Shown: positions 17,520-26,157, counted from the first letter of the stretch. The stretch is 64,000 nt of DNA from Saccharopolyspora sp. SCSIO 74807 (GCF_037023755.1 NZ_CP146100.1:6169501-6233500); one strand, 5' to 3'. Translations and numbers: made by a program. Notes: a model not told the origin generated them from the sequence alone.

Positions 17520-18239
17520 GTGTCGAGTGCAGAATCCGAGGAAACTGTCTTGCTGCAACGGTCGGTGGCCGGTTTAGGCGAAGCCCTCGCGGCCTTCGGT
17601 CGTTACGGGCCAGGCAACGCGGAAATCCGCCGCGCGGGCGCGGTCGGGGCTGTTGTGCCCTGGGCAAGTAACCATCATTGGATCGACGCGGCGGCCGTGC
17701 CCGTCGGCGCCACACCGCCGCATGCCAATGAGCAGCTTCCGCACTGTCTCTGGACAACCGGGGACGTGCCGCCTGCTCGTCGTGAGGAGCCGGACGTGGC
17801 GATGCCGGCGATGACCCTGGACCTGAGAGCACTGGGGAACGATTCCGGCCACAACGAAACCGGCAGCGTGGGGGTAGCCGAGTTCGGCGAGATCGGCGTG
17901 CTCAACGACCTCGCCTACCAGCAGCAGGCCCTGGGGCCGTTGTTGGCCGCATTTCCAGCGGGCATGGGGCATGGGTACGGCATCCGCGACCACTCCGGCC
18001 GACTCATCAGCGCCGCAGTAGCCCTCGACGTGGGTGTCGACACCTCGGTGCAGTGGGTGGTCACTCATCCCGATCATCGGCGCCAGGGCTTGAGCGCACG
18101 GCTGCTACGGGTCCTTCTCGCCAAGGCCAGAGACCGTGGGCAGACAACAGCCTCCCTACAGTCCAGTCCCGACGGATTCTCGCTGTACCAGCTTCTCGGT
18201 TTCCGCACCGTAGGGACCCTGCGCGCCTGCGTAACCTGA
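17520..18239 (+). CDS. GNAT family N-acetyltransferase
   Basis: 239 residues from a GTG; another GTG 24 bases upstream is possible. The C-terminal third carries the acetyl-CoA site (VQWVVTHPDHRRQGLSARLL, with R-R-Q-G-L at the pyrophosphate loop) and a closing YQLLGFRTVGTLR. The N-terminal half resembles the divergent first domain of two-domain GNAT proteins. Substrate unknown. It lies on the island between two pseudogenes. Confidence 0.8.
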   Translation: MSSAESEETVLLQRSVAGLGEALAAFGRYGPGNAEIRRAGAVGAVVPWASNHHWIDAAAVPVGATPPHANEQLPHCLWTTGDVPPARREEPDVAMPAMTLDLRALGNDSGHNETGSVGVAEFGEIGVLNDLAYQQQALGPLLAAFPAGMGHGYGIRDHSGRLISAAVALDVGVDTSVQWVVTHPDHRRQGLSARLLRVLLAKARDRGQTTASLQSSPDGFSLYQLLGFRTVGTLRACVT

Positions 18240-18360
18240 CCACCTTCCGCCGGAACTCCTGGGGCCGCACTCGTTGATTTAGGAACGAGCTTGGCCCTGC
18301 ATGGAAGGCCCTGAACCGGAACGACGCGCCCCACGCGAAACCTCACCGGAAACGCTCCGC

Positions 18361-18786
18361 GCCATGCGGATCGGCTACGGACGGCTCTCCAACCGCACCC
18401 CCGAAGCCCAACGTGACGCCCTGCACGCCGCCGGGTACGAGAAGGTCTTCGTCGACAACTTGCGGGAAACTGGTGGCCCGCCCGGAACTGGACAAGGGGC
18501 TGCTGGCGGCCAACCGCACCGGCGAGCAGCGCAACCATCGACGGACACGCGGCTGCTCGGGCACGGGGCATACCGGTGAGCAGAAACCCAAACTCGAACC
18601 ACGCCAAGTGCAATTGGCCCGCGAGTTGTACGACGAAACCGACGACGACGGAAAACGTCGCTACACCGTCGCTCAGATCGCCGCCGGGTTCAGCGTTACC
18701 CGCCCCACGATCTACCGCCACCTCACCGCCGACTGCTCATTCGCTAACAAGATCATAACCGCAGCATCAAAAAGCCCGCTGACCTG
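18361..18786 (+). pseudogene. Serine recombinase (resolvase) remnant
   Basis: Two pieces in different frames. Frame one starts MRIGYGRLSNRTPEAQRDAL and continues AAGYEKVFVDN, the resolvase N-terminus in which the S of GRLS is the expected nucleophile. A frame change near 18478 gives ARPELDKGLLAANRTG, then much of the catalytic core is missing, and KPKLEPRQVQLARELY with YTVAQIAAGFSVTRPTIYRHL supplies the C-terminal helix-turn-helix. A deletion plus frameshift has inactivated it. It is the only mobility gene seen on the island and lies against the tRNA. Confidence 0.8.
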
Positions 18787-18812
18787 CGCTTTTGCGCTAG
18801 GTCAGCGGGCTT
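18769..18812 (-). terminator. Terminator of tRNA-Pro
   Basis: AAGCCCGCTGACCT (18772-18785) pairs perfectly with AGGTCAGCGGGCTT (18799-18812), and an inner GCGC/GCGC extends the stem. Read on the minus strand it ends in a T run. It stands just downstream of tRNA-Pro and is part of the island, replacing the older terminator at 10573-10601. Confidence 0.85.
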
Positions 18813-18820
18813 CCGCAGCC

Positions 18821-18864
18821 GTCGGGACGGCGGGATTCGAACCCACGACCCCCTGACCCCCAGT
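18821..18864. repeat. attR-like direct repeat within tRNA-Pro
   Basis: Same 44 bases as 10672-10715. It starts one base beyond the tRNA 3' end and runs into the anticodon loop, so the gene stays intact on this side. Confidence 0.9.
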
Positions 18865-18895
18865 CAGGTGCGCTACCAAGCTGCGCCACGTCCCG
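18822..18895 (-). tRNA. tRNA-Pro (anticodon GGG)
   Basis: A 74-base cloverleaf: acceptor CGGGACG pairs with CGTCCCG, D arm GCGC/GCGC, anticodon stem CCTGA/TCAGG with loop CTGGGGG, T arm GTGGG-TTCGAAT-CCCGC, discriminator A. The anticodon reads GGG. CCA is not encoded. It is the insertion target of the island to its 3' side. Confidence 0.95.
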
Positions 18896-18965
18896 GCCGC
18901 ACCCTCCGTGGGGTGCGCGAACAGCTTAGCGCATCGGGTCGTGTCGATCTCCGAGAGGTCCCTGT

Positions 18966-20021
18966 TCAGGTTTCGTCGCTGGTCAGAGATTCGGCGCGGG
19001 TGCCGATGAGGCGGGTGGGGCGGGTCGGGGTGAAGCGGGCGAGGGCGCGGTGGGACGCGGCGGTGAGGGTTTCGGGGTCGGCGCTGGGCGGGTCGACCGG
19101 GATGCCGTGGGAGTGGGTCCGGAAGTGCGAGTCGCGCAGCTTCACCACGACGCGGCCTGCGCGGCAGGAGTGTTCTCGCAGGTCGTCGGCTACGAGGTGG
19201 GACAGGCGGGCGAGTTCGGCGCGGAGTTCGGCAGGGTCGCGGACGTCTTCCTGGAAGGTGAACTCGCGGCCGTAGGAGCGTGGCCGGTACGGCTCGCCGC
19301 GCACGGGGGTCGGGTCGATGCCGCGGGCCAGTGCCACTAGCCAGGGACCGTTGCGCGGGCCGAACGTTGCGGCGAGGGCTGATCGGTCCGCGGCCGCGAG
19401 GGCACCGACGGTGGTCAAGCCGTGTTCGGCGAGGCGGGCGGCGGTTTTGCGGCCGATGCCCCACAGCGCTTCGGGGCTGCGCTGGTGCATGGTCGGCGCC
19501 CAGTTGTGCTGGTCGAGGCGGAAGGTGCCGGTCTCGTCGCGCAACGGTGAGCCGGGTTTGGCGAAACCGGAGGCCAGCTTCGCGCGGAGCTTGTTGTCGC
19601 CGATGCCCACCGAGCAGCTCAAGCCGGTGCGGGCGGGGACTGCGGAGCGCACCGATTCCGCGTCGTGCTGGGCGTCGGCGGTGTCGAGTTGCAGGAACGC
19701 CTCGTCCCAGCCCGCCTCCTCCACGATGCCGCCGAACTCGCGCAGCGCGGCCGTGAACAGCGCGGACTTGGCCAGGTACGCGTCCCGGTCGACGGCGAGG
19801 AAGACCGCTTGCGGGCACCGTTTCAGCGCGGTGCGCAGCGGAGTTCCCGAGCGGACGCCGAACTCGCGGGCCTCGTAGGACGCGCCTGCGACGACTCCGC
19901 GGCGGGTGGGGTCGCCGGTTCCGCCGACCAGCACCGGTCGCCCGCGCAGCTCGGGGCGGCGCAGCAGTTCCACAGCGACGATGAACTGGTCGAGATCCAC
20001 GTGCAGCACGACGCGCTCCAC
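18966..20021 (-). CDS. dinB: DNA polymerase IV (Y family)
   Basis: 351 residues from a GTG giving VERVVLHVDLDQF, the usual start of the palm with its first catalytic Asp; an upstream extension would overlap the divergent Nudix gene. WDEAFLQL keeps the second acidic pair, CSVGIGDNKLRAKLASG is the conserved fingers/palm stretch, and GIGRKTAARL is the helix-hairpin-helix of the thumb, followed by the little finger. The C-terminus lacks an evident beta-clamp motif. Function: translesion synthesis. It is divergent from the Nudix gene with only 36 bp between starts. Confidence 0.9.
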   Translation of the reverse strand: MERVVLHVDLDQFIVAVELLRRPELRGRPVLVGGTGDPTRRGVVAGASYEAREFGVRSGTPLRTALKRCPQAVFLAVDRDAYLAKSALFTAALREFGGIVEEAGWDEAFLQLDTADAQHDAESVRSAVPARTGLSCSVGIGDNKLRAKLASGFAKPGSPLRDETGTFRLDQHNWAPTMHQRSPEALWGIGRKTAARLAEHGLTTVGALAAADRSALAATFGPRNGPWLVALARGIDPTPVRGEPYRPRSYGREFTFQEDVRDPAELRAELARLSHLVADDLREHSCRAGRVVVKLRDSHFRTHSHGIPVDPPSADPETLTAASHRALARFTPTRPTRLIGTRAESLTSDET

Positions 20022-20057
20022 GTCCTCAGCGTGCCACCGCACCGGTACGGTCGTCGG

Positions 20058-20519
20058 ATGGCGAAGCGCAGCGCGGGCATCCTGCTGCACCGGATGCGGG
20101 ACGGCGGGCCGCAGCTGCTGCTGGTGCATCCCGGCGGCCCGTTCTGGCGGAACAAGGACCTCGGTTCGTGGTCGATCCCGAAGGGCGAATACGGCGACGA
20201 CGAGTCACCGCGCGATGCGGCGCTGCGCGAATTCGCCGAGGAAACCGGTCATCGGCCGGATCCGGGCGCGCTGGTCGAGCTCGGCGAGATCCGGCAGAAG
20301 GGCGGCAAGTCGGTGCTGGCCTGGGCATTGCGCGGTGAGTTCGATCCCGCGCAGCTGGTCAGCAACCCGGTGGAGCTGCCGTGGCCGCCGCGCTCGGGAC
20401 GCACCGCATCGTTCCCCGAGGTCGACCGGGCCGAATGGTTCGACCCGGCGACCGCGCGGGACAAGCTGATCCCGGCCCAAGCCGAGTTCGTCGACCGCTT
20501 GCTGGCGGCGTTGAGCTGA
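20058..20519 (+). CDS. Nudix hydrolase
   Basis: 153 residues. The Nudix box GEYGDDESPRDAALREFAEETG fits G-x5-E-x7-REUxEExGU. The opening SAGILLHR and the PFWRNKDLGSWSIPKGEY section are typical of the actinobacterial 'Nudix, lysine-rich PKG' branch, which includes diadenosine or nucleotide-sugar hydrolases. The frame is open well upstream through antisense DNA; the ATG at 20058 gives the canonical N-terminus. Adjacent to DNA polymerase IV, so nucleotide-pool cleaning is possible but unproven. Confidence 0.9.
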   Translation: MAKRSAGILLHRMRDGGPQLLLVHPGGPFWRNKDLGSWSIPKGEYGDDESPRDAALREFAEETGHRPDPGALVELGEIRQKGGKSVLAWALRGEFDPAQLVSNPVELPWPPRSGRTASFPEVDRAEWFDPATARDKLIPAQAEFVDRLLAALS

Positions 20520-20523
20520 GGAG

Positions 20524-21012
20524 TCAGCGCTTGACCCGGTCTCCGAGCGTCAGCAGCACCAAGTACAGCGCCCCCACGATCACGAACGCGACCGGCAGCA
20601 ACATCGGCGCGTCCGCCGCGTAGAACAAGCCGGTGATCGCACCGACGATCGAGCAGGGGATCGCGACCGCGATCGCGGCGGCTTGCAGGTGCCGGCGCGG
20701 GAACTGGACGGCGGACGCCGGCTGGGGTGCGGGGGTCCGGTCCTGCCGGACCTCGTCGTGCCGCGCCTCGTCCTGCCGCTCGTCGAAGCGCGGACACGGC
20801 TCCGGCAGGTCGCGGAACAGCGTGAGCAGCTCGCCGCGGGTGCGTGCCTGCTTGGCCTGCACGACCCGGTCCCCGTACTCGTCCGAGGTGAGGCAACCGG
20901 AAACCACGTGCTCGTTGAGCAGCCGCTCCCCCTGCGACCGGTCGGCGTCCGACAACCTGATCATCTCGTTGCCCGTGGCCCCGGGCGTGGCCGGGACGTT
21001 CGTGGACGACAC
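20524..21012 (-). CDS. DUF1707 SHOCT-like membrane protein
   Basis: 162 residues starting at GTG with GAGGAGAA upstream. Residues about 17-70 (IRLSDADRSQGERLL, then GCLTSDEYGDRV) form the DUF1707 domain, common at the N-termini of actinobacterial membrane proteins. A charged Arg/Asp/Gln linker follows, then two membrane helices and a short basic end. Function unknown. The 3' end lies 4 bp from the convergent Nudix stop. Confidence 0.88.
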   Translation of the reverse strand: MSSTNVPATPGATGNEMIRLSDADRSQGERLLNEHVVSGCLTSDEYGDRVVQAKQARTRGELLTLFRDLPEPCPRFDERQDEARHDEVRQDRTPAPQPASAVQFPRRHLQAAAIAVAIPCSIVGAITGLFYAADAPMLLPVAFVIVGALYLVLLTLGDRVKR

Positions 21013-21118
21013 GACGTTCTCCTCTCGCTGCGCAGTGGGTTGCGCCGGCAAGGCTATGGACGAACGCGAGTGCCGCGCCTCGGCCTTCGGGCCGGAACAT
21101 CCGGCCGGACGGCCGAGA

Positions 21119-22426
21119 TCAATCCAGTGCGGATTCCTTGGTCTCCCGGCTCACCAGCAGCGCGATCAGCGTCAGCACCGCCATCGCCGCCAAGTACACC
21201 CCGACCCAGCCGAGCCCGTGGGAACTGGCCAGCCACGTCGCGATGTACGGCGCGACCGACGCGCCGAGCAGGCTCGCGATGTTGTAGGACACCGACGCCC
21301 CGGTGTAGCGCACCGCGGTCGGGAACAGCTCGGGCAGCACCGCGCCCATCGGCCCGAACGTCAGGCCCATCAACCCCAGTCCGACGACGAGGAACGACAG
21401 CACCGCGGGCAGCGAACCGGAGCCGAACCACGGCCCCATCAGCAGGCCGAACGCGATGATCGCGGTGGTGACGACCAGCAGCGTGGGCCGCCGGCCGAAC
21501 CGGTCGGCGAGCCGGCCGGCGATCGGCACGGTCAGCCCGAAGAACACGACGCCGACCAGCAACAGCACCAGGAATTCGGAGCGGCTGTAGCCCAGCCCGC
21601 CCTCCGCGGTGCCGTAGGACAGCGTGAACACGGTCATCAGGTAGAACAGCACGTAGGTCGCCAGCATGATGAACGTGCCGAGCACGAGGCCGGTGAAGCC
21701 GGTCCGGAACACCTGCACGAACGGCACCTTCGCCCGATCGCCTGCCTGCACGACCTTCGCGAACGCCGGGGTCTCGTGCAGGCTCAGCCGCACCCACAAC
21801 CCGACCGCGACCAGCACCGCCGAGGCGAGGAACGGCACCCGCCAGCCCCAGGACAGGAACGTCGCGTCGTCCATCACCTCGGACAGCAGCAGGAACAGGC
21901 CGTTCGCCACGAAGAACCCGATCGGAGCGCCCAGCTGCGGGAAGGTCCCGAAGAAGGCCCGGTTGCCCGCGGGCGCGTTCTCGGTGGCCAGCAGCGCGGC
22001 GCCGCCCCACTCACCACCGAGCCCGATGCCCTGCCCGAACCGGCACAGCGCCAGCAGCAGCGGCGCTGCCACGCCGATCGAGCCGTAACCGGGCAGGAGT
22101 CCGATCAGGACGGTGGAGATCCCCATCGTCAGCAGCGAAGCGACCAAAGTGGACTTGCGGCCGATACGGTCGCCGAAGTGCCCGAACAGCGCGGAACCGA
22201 CCGGCCGGGCGACGAACGCGATCGCGAACGTGGCCAGCGACTGCAGCGTGGCCGCCGTCGCGTCCCCGGCCGGGAAGAACAGTTTCGGGAACACCAGCAC
22301 GGCAGCGGTGGCGTAGACGTAGAAGTCGTAGAACTCGATGGAGGTCCCGACGAGACTGGCCACCACGACCTGGCGCGTGGAGTTGCGGTTTTCCGCGACG
22401 CCGCTGGAAACGTGTCCGACCGCCAT
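21119..22426 (-). CDS. MHS family MFS transporter
   Basis: 435 residues, 12 membrane helices. SIEFYDFYVYATAA in helix 1 and GHFGDRIGRKSTL between helices 2 and 3 are signatures of the metabolite:H+ symporter branch of the major facilitator superfamily, which takes up organic acids, shikimate, citrate or betaines. ADRFGRRPTL repeats the loop signature in the second half. Nothing in the neighbourhood fixes its substrate. Confidence 0.9.
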   Translation of the reverse strand: MAVGHVSSGVAENRNSTRQVVVASLVGTSIEFYDFYVYATAAVLVFPKLFFPAGDATAATLQSLATFAIAFVARPVGSALFGHFGDRIGRKSTLVASLLTMGISTVLIGLLPGYGSIGVAAPLLLALCRFGQGIGLGGEWGGAALLATENAPAGNRAFFGTFPQLGAPIGFFVANGLFLLLSEVMDDATFLSWGWRVPFLASAVLVAVGLWVRLSLHETPAFAKVVQAGDRAKVPFVQVFRTGFTGLVLGTFIMLATYVLFYLMTVFTLSYGTAEGGLGYSRSEFLVLLLVGVVFFGLTVPIAGRLADRFGRRPTLLVVTTAIIAFGLLMGPWFGSGSLPAVLSFLVVGLGLMGLTFGPMGAVLPELFPTAVRYTGASVSYNIASLLGASVAPYIATWLASSHGLGWVGVYLAAMAVLTLIALLVSRETKESALD

Positions 22427-22448
22427 GGCCCGGAACCTCCTCGTGGAC

Positions 22449-22480
22449 CTGCCCTCGTTCGAACCTGCCCGCGTTCGAAC
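22449..22480. repeat. 16-bp tandem repeat with TTCGAA cores
   Basis: CTGCCCTCGTTCGAAC is followed directly by CTGCCCGCGTTCGAAC; each unit contains the palindrome GTTCGAAC. It lies 22 bp upstream of the MHS transporter start on the minus strand and could be a regulator binding site. The rest of 22427-22658 contains no gene. Confidence 0.5.
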
Positions 22481-22658
22481 CTGCGCAGCCTAACTCGGGC
22501 TGACCACCCATCGGGACACGATTTCCAGGAAATGGACGTGGGAAGCGACACGGTCCGCTGCTCGCATGAGCGGGCATTGCCGACCGGGGAGTCCGCGATC
22601 GGCGGCGAGCTTCGGCGACCGATCGCGCCGATGCGCGAGCCGAAGCCGCACGACGTGA

Positions 22659-24248
22659 TCACGGGTCGGGCAGTCGCTGGCGGACGCCGAGCAGCGCGGC
22701 GAACGGGTCGCCGACCTCGGCCAGCCGGTCGAACACGGTGCGCACGCTCCAGCGGTCCGGCGCCAGCTGCGGGTCGTCGAGTTCGTCCCACTCGATCGGC
22801 ACCGAGACCGGCGCGCCGGGCCGCGGGCGCGGGCTGTAGGGCGCGACCAGCGTCTTGTTCAGCACGTTCTGGGTGTAGTCCAGCCGGGCCTTGCCGCGGC
22901 GTTCGCCCTTCTGCCAAGCCCAGCTGACCAGGTCCGGAACGGTGCTGCCGATCGCCTCGGACACCGCCCGCGCCCAGCGGCGGGTGTCGTCGTAGGTGTA
23001 GCGGGGTTCGATCGGCACCCAGATCTGGATGCCGCGCTGCCCGGTGACCTTCGGCCGGGCCTGCACGCCGAGGTGTTCCAGCGCGGTGCGGTGCAGCCGG
23101 GCCAGCACCAGCACGTCCTCGAAGGATGTCCGGTCGCCGGGATCGATGTCGAACAGCGCCCAAGTGGGGCGTTGCGCGTCCTGGGTGCGCGAGGTCCACG
23201 GGTGCAGTTCGAGGGCTCCGTAGTTGGCCAGCCACGCCAGCGCCGCCGGTTCCTCCGGTACCAGGTAGGTGCGGGCCTCGTCGGCGTCGGCGTGCTCGTA
23301 GTCCCAGGTCCGGAACCATTCCGGGGTGTGCTCGGGCGCTTGCTTGTGCCAGAAGCCGGGTTCGCCGATGCCTTCCGGGAACCGGTGCGCGTTGAGCGGG
23401 CGGCCGGCCAGGTACGGCAGCATCACCGGCGCGATCCGGGCGCAATAGCGGATCAGGTCGCGCTTTTCGACCGCCGGTTCGTGCGCGCCTGCCGGGATCA
23501 GCACCTTGTTCAGGTTGGTCAGCGCCAGCTCGCGTCCGGCGAAGTGCCAAGTTCCCTTGCGCCGCAACCGGTCCAGTTCGGCGAGTTCGGCGTCGTCGGG
23601 CGGGCGCCAGGTGTGCGCCGCGGGAGGCTGCTCGGCTCGGGCGGCGGGCAGGTCGCTGCGCCAGACGGCTTGCGGGTCGGCGGCGACCTGTTCGCTGGTG
23701 CGGCCGCTCTTGACCGAGCGGGGGTGCTCTTCGGCGTCCCAGCCGGGTTCGGCGTGCTCGTCGTCCTTGTGGATCAGCAGCCAGTTCGCCGGATCCCCGC
23801 TGCCGCGGCGCACCAGCACGAAGTGCCCGGCGAGCTTCCGGCCGCGCAGCTCCAGGTGCACCTCGCCGGCCTCGATGGCACCGGCGGGGTCGGCGCCGTC
23901 GGAGGTCCACCAATGCCCGCGGTCCCACACGACGACGTCTCCGCCGCCGTACTCGCCGGACGGGATCACGCCTTCGAAATCGGCGTACTCCAGCGGGTGG
24001 TCCTCGACGTGCACGGCAAGCCGCTTCGCCGCGGGGTCCAGCGTCGGGCCCTTCGGCACGGCCCAGCTCGCCAGCACGCCGTCCGCCTCGAGCCGGAGGT
24101 CGTAGTGCCGGCGTCGCGCGCGGTGGCGCTGCACCACGAACCGATTTCCGGCCGCAGCCGCACCTTCCGCCCCGGCCGGCTCGTCCGTGCGTGTGAAGTC
24201 GCGCTTGCCCCGGTATTTCGCCAATCGATCGGCTCGCGAATCAGCCAC
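22659..24248 (-). CDS. LigD-type phosphoesterase-polymerase (NHEJ), no ligase domain
   Basis: 529 residues from GTG 24248; the frame stays open to 24518 but that DNA looks non-coding. First comes the 3'-phosphoesterase domain (about 5-175): FVVQRHRARRRHYDLRLEADG (split motif), HVEDHPLEYADFEGVIPSGEYG, VLVRRG. Then the archaeo-eukaryotic primase-like polymerase domain (about 230-529) with FDIDPGD and LDYTQN supplying the catalytic aspartates. The ATP-dependent ligase domain of mycobacterial LigD is absent and the order is PE-Pol rather than Pol-PE-Lig. No Ku gene lies in the window. Confidence 0.9.
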   Translation of the reverse strand: MADSRADRLAKYRGKRDFTRTDEPAGAEGAAAAGNRFVVQRHRARRRHYDLRLEADGVLASWAVPKGPTLDPAAKRLAVHVEDHPLEYADFEGVIPSGEYGGGDVVVWDRGHWWTSDGADPAGAIEAGEVHLELRGRKLAGHFVLVRRGSGDPANWLLIHKDDEHAEPGWDAEEHPRSVKSGRTSEQVAADPQAVWRSDLPAARAEQPPAAHTWRPPDDAELAELDRLRRKGTWHFAGRELALTNLNKVLIPAGAHEPAVEKRDLIRYCARIAPVMLPYLAGRPLNAHRFPEGIGEPGFWHKQAPEHTPEWFRTWDYEHADADEARTYLVPEEPAALAWLANYGALELHPWTSRTQDAQRPTWALFDIDPGDRTSFEDVLVLARLHRTALEHLGVQARPKVTGQRGIQIWVPIEPRYTYDDTRRWARAVSEAIGSTVPDLVSWAWQKGERRGKARLDYTQNVLNKTLVAPYSPRPRPGAPVSVPIEWDELDDPQLAPDRWSVRTVFDRLAEVGDPFAALLGVRQRLPDP

Positions 24249-24502
24249 CCCGGTGCTATACCCGATTTCCGCCTGCGGCAAAGATCCGGACTCCGCCGTT
24301 CCGCACGCACCCGCACGAAGGGCGCGCGGAAATGCAGCGAAATGCGCGTTCCCGGCACACCGAACAAATACCTTATTCATGACAACGTTTTCGGTGACGG
24401 TGGTCCGCGCACTAGGGTGCACCGCGACAACTGACAGGCGAGGTGCCGCGAAGAAGGCGGCACACCGGCCGTCCGGGTTGGACGGTCTCGGAACAGCGAA
24501 GG

Positions 24503-25936
24503 ATGTTTGCCTTGGCAAACGCAGACTCGGCCGATGTTGAATCGGGCGAATATTCGGTAAACGACGTCACGGTCACCGAGCCGGGAGTGATCCGGCGCGC
24601 CGTGGGGGCCGCCGCGATCGGCAACGTCACGGAGTGGTTCGACTTCGGCGTGTACTCCTACCTCGCGGTCAAGATCGAGAGCGTTTTCTTCGCCGGCCTC
24701 TCCCCGACGATGAGCACGATCGCCACGCTCGGGACCTTCGCGGCGGCGTTCCTGGTGCGCCCGTTCGGCGGGCTGTTCTTCGGCCCGCTCGGCGACCGGA
24801 TCGGCCGCCAGAAGGTGCTGTCGCTGACCGTGATCATGATGGCGATCAGCACGTTCATCATCGGCATCCTGCCGGACTACAGCACGATCGGCGTCGCGGC
24901 GCCGATGCTGCTGCTGCTCGCCAGGCTGCTGCAGGGCTTCTCCACCGGCGGTGAGTACGGCGGCGCGATGGCGTTCATCGCCGAGTACGCGCCGGACAAA
25001 CGCCGCGGCTTCCTGTGCAGCTTCCTCGAATTCGGCACCCTGACCGGCTACGCGATGGGCGCGACGTTCGCGACGCTGCTGGAGGTGCTGCTCAGCGAGG
25101 ACGCGCTGCTGAGCTGGGGCTGGCGCATCCCGTTCCTGATCGCGGGCCCGATCGGCGCGATCGGGCTGTACCTGCGGATGAAGCTGGAGGAGACCCCGGC
25201 GTTCGCCAAGATCGCCGCGGAGTCCGAGTCCCGCGAGGGCAACCAGACCCTGGCCGAGTTCCGCAAGATCTTCGTCAACCACTGGCCCGCGATGCTGGTG
25301 TGCGGCGGGATCGTGCTGGTGTTCAACGTGACCAACTACGTGCTCACCAGTTACATGCCGACCTACCTGACGCAGACGCTGCCGGAGTACGGCCACGCGG
25401 GCACGGACAGCACGGTCTCCCAGGTCTTGCAGATCATCGTGCTGGTCCTGTCCATGGTGCTGATCACGTTCGTCGGCAAGCTCAGCGACAGGATCGGCCG
25501 CAAGCCGGTGATGTACACCGGCTGCGTGCTGCTGGTGGTGCTGTCCATCCCGGCGGTCATGCTGCTGAAGACCGGCGGGACCGTGGCCACCTTCTGCGGG
25601 CTGGCGCTGATGGGGTTGATGCTGCTGTGCTTCAACTCCACCTCGCCGTCGACGCTGCCCGCGCTGTTCCCGACCGACATCCGCTACGGCGGGCTCTCGA
25701 TCGCGTTCAACATCTCGGTGTCGCTGTTCGGCGGCACGAGCGCGACCGTAATCGCCAGCCTGATCGCGGTGACGGGCGACTTGAACACCCCCGCCTACTA
25801 CCTGATGGGCGCGGGCGTGATCGGCGCGGTGGCGGTCTACTTCGCCAAGGAATCCGCGGGCAAGCGCCTGCCGGGTTCGCCGCCTGCCGCCGTCGACCAC
25901 GCGGAGGCGCAGCAGCTGGCCACCAAGGCCGGCTGA
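24503..25936 (+). CDS. MHS family MFS transporter (ProP-like)
   Basis: 477 residues, 12 membrane helices, short acidic N-terminal tail. TEWFDFGVYSYLAV and GPLGDRIGRQKVLSLTV fit the ProP proline/betaine symporter group of the metabolite:H+ symporters. No coiled-coil osmosensory C-terminus as in E. coli ProP is visible. The ATG at 24503 follows GCGAAGG very closely; the upstream frame is not convincing. It is divergent from the LigD-type gene and ends at a strong terminator. Confidence 0.88.
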   Translation: MFALANADSADVESGEYSVNDVTVTEPGVIRRAVGAAAIGNVTEWFDFGVYSYLAVKIESVFFAGLSPTMSTIATLGTFAAAFLVRPFGGLFFGPLGDRIGRQKVLSLTVIMMAISTFIIGILPDYSTIGVAAPMLLLLARLLQGFSTGGEYGGAMAFIAEYAPDKRRGFLCSFLEFGTLTGYAMGATFATLLEVLLSEDALLSWGWRIPFLIAGPIGAIGLYLRMKLEETPAFAKIAAESESREGNQTLAEFRKIFVNHWPAMLVCGGIVLVFNVTNYVLTSYMPTYLTQTLPEYGHAGTDSTVSQVLQIIVLVLSMVLITFVGKLSDRIGRKPVMYTGCVLLVVLSIPAVMLLKTGGTVATFCGLALMGLMLLCFNSTSPSTLPALFPTDIRYGGLSIAFNISVSLFGGTSATVIASLIAVTGDLNTPAYYLMGAGVIGAVAVYFAKESAGKRLPGSPPAAVDHAEAQQLATKAG

Positions 25937-25948
25937 GCCCGCGCGGCG

Positions 25949-25993
25949 AAAACGGCCCCGTCGCCCGGGCATTCCGGGCGACGGGGCCGTTTC
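25949..25993 (+). terminator. Strong rho-independent terminator
   Basis: AACGGCCCCGTCGCCCGG (25951-25968) pairs with CCGGGCGACGGGGCCGTT over 18 bp around a 5-base loop, followed by TTTC. It ends the ProP-like transporter transcript and, with the AAAA on its left, may work in both directions. Confidence 0.9.
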
Positions 25994-26052
25994 GGGTTTC
26001 AGCGCCGTCTTGGAACCCGCTCGCTGCCGACGGGTTCTAAGAAAGCGGGCTC

Positions 26053-26157
26053 TCAGCGGCTGGTTCGCAGCACGGAGCGGGTCCACGTGGTGATCGCTCC
26101 GGCAATGGCGAACAGTCCGGCGGCTTCAATCGACAGGGCCACGACGATGTGGTTCAT
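26053..26157 (-). CDS. Small membrane protein, 34 residues
   Basis: Minus-strand ATG with AGGAGA seven bases upstream opens a 34-codon frame: MNHIVVALSIEAAGLFAIAG, then a short polar TTWTRS end with arginines. The first 25 residues form one membrane helix and the C-terminus is basic. The good ribosome site and composition argue for a real gene. No known family recognised. A hairpin GAACCCG/CGGGTTC at 26013-26037 follows it. It is separated from the molybdenum hydroxylase gene by 200 bases that hold nothing else visible. Confidence 0.6.
   Translation of the reverse strand: MNHIVVALSIEAAGLFAIAGAITTWTRSVLRTSR

Larger units (their letters stand above)
10672..18864. mobile_element. Genomic island inserted at tRNA-Pro(GGG)
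   Basis: A 44-bp perfect direct repeat, 10672-10715 and 18821-18864, flanks 8.1 kb. The right copy is the 3' part of an intact tRNA-Pro gene, the left copy is an orphan tRNA fragment, as expected for tRNA-targeted integration. Inside are McrC, McrB, an NLR-like ATPase, a GNAT protein and two pseudogenes, all without chromosomal housekeeping functions. Base composition looks lower in GC than the neighbours, clearest at 10870-11300. No intact integrase is present; a serine-recombinase remnant sits next to the tRNA. Confidence 0.85.
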
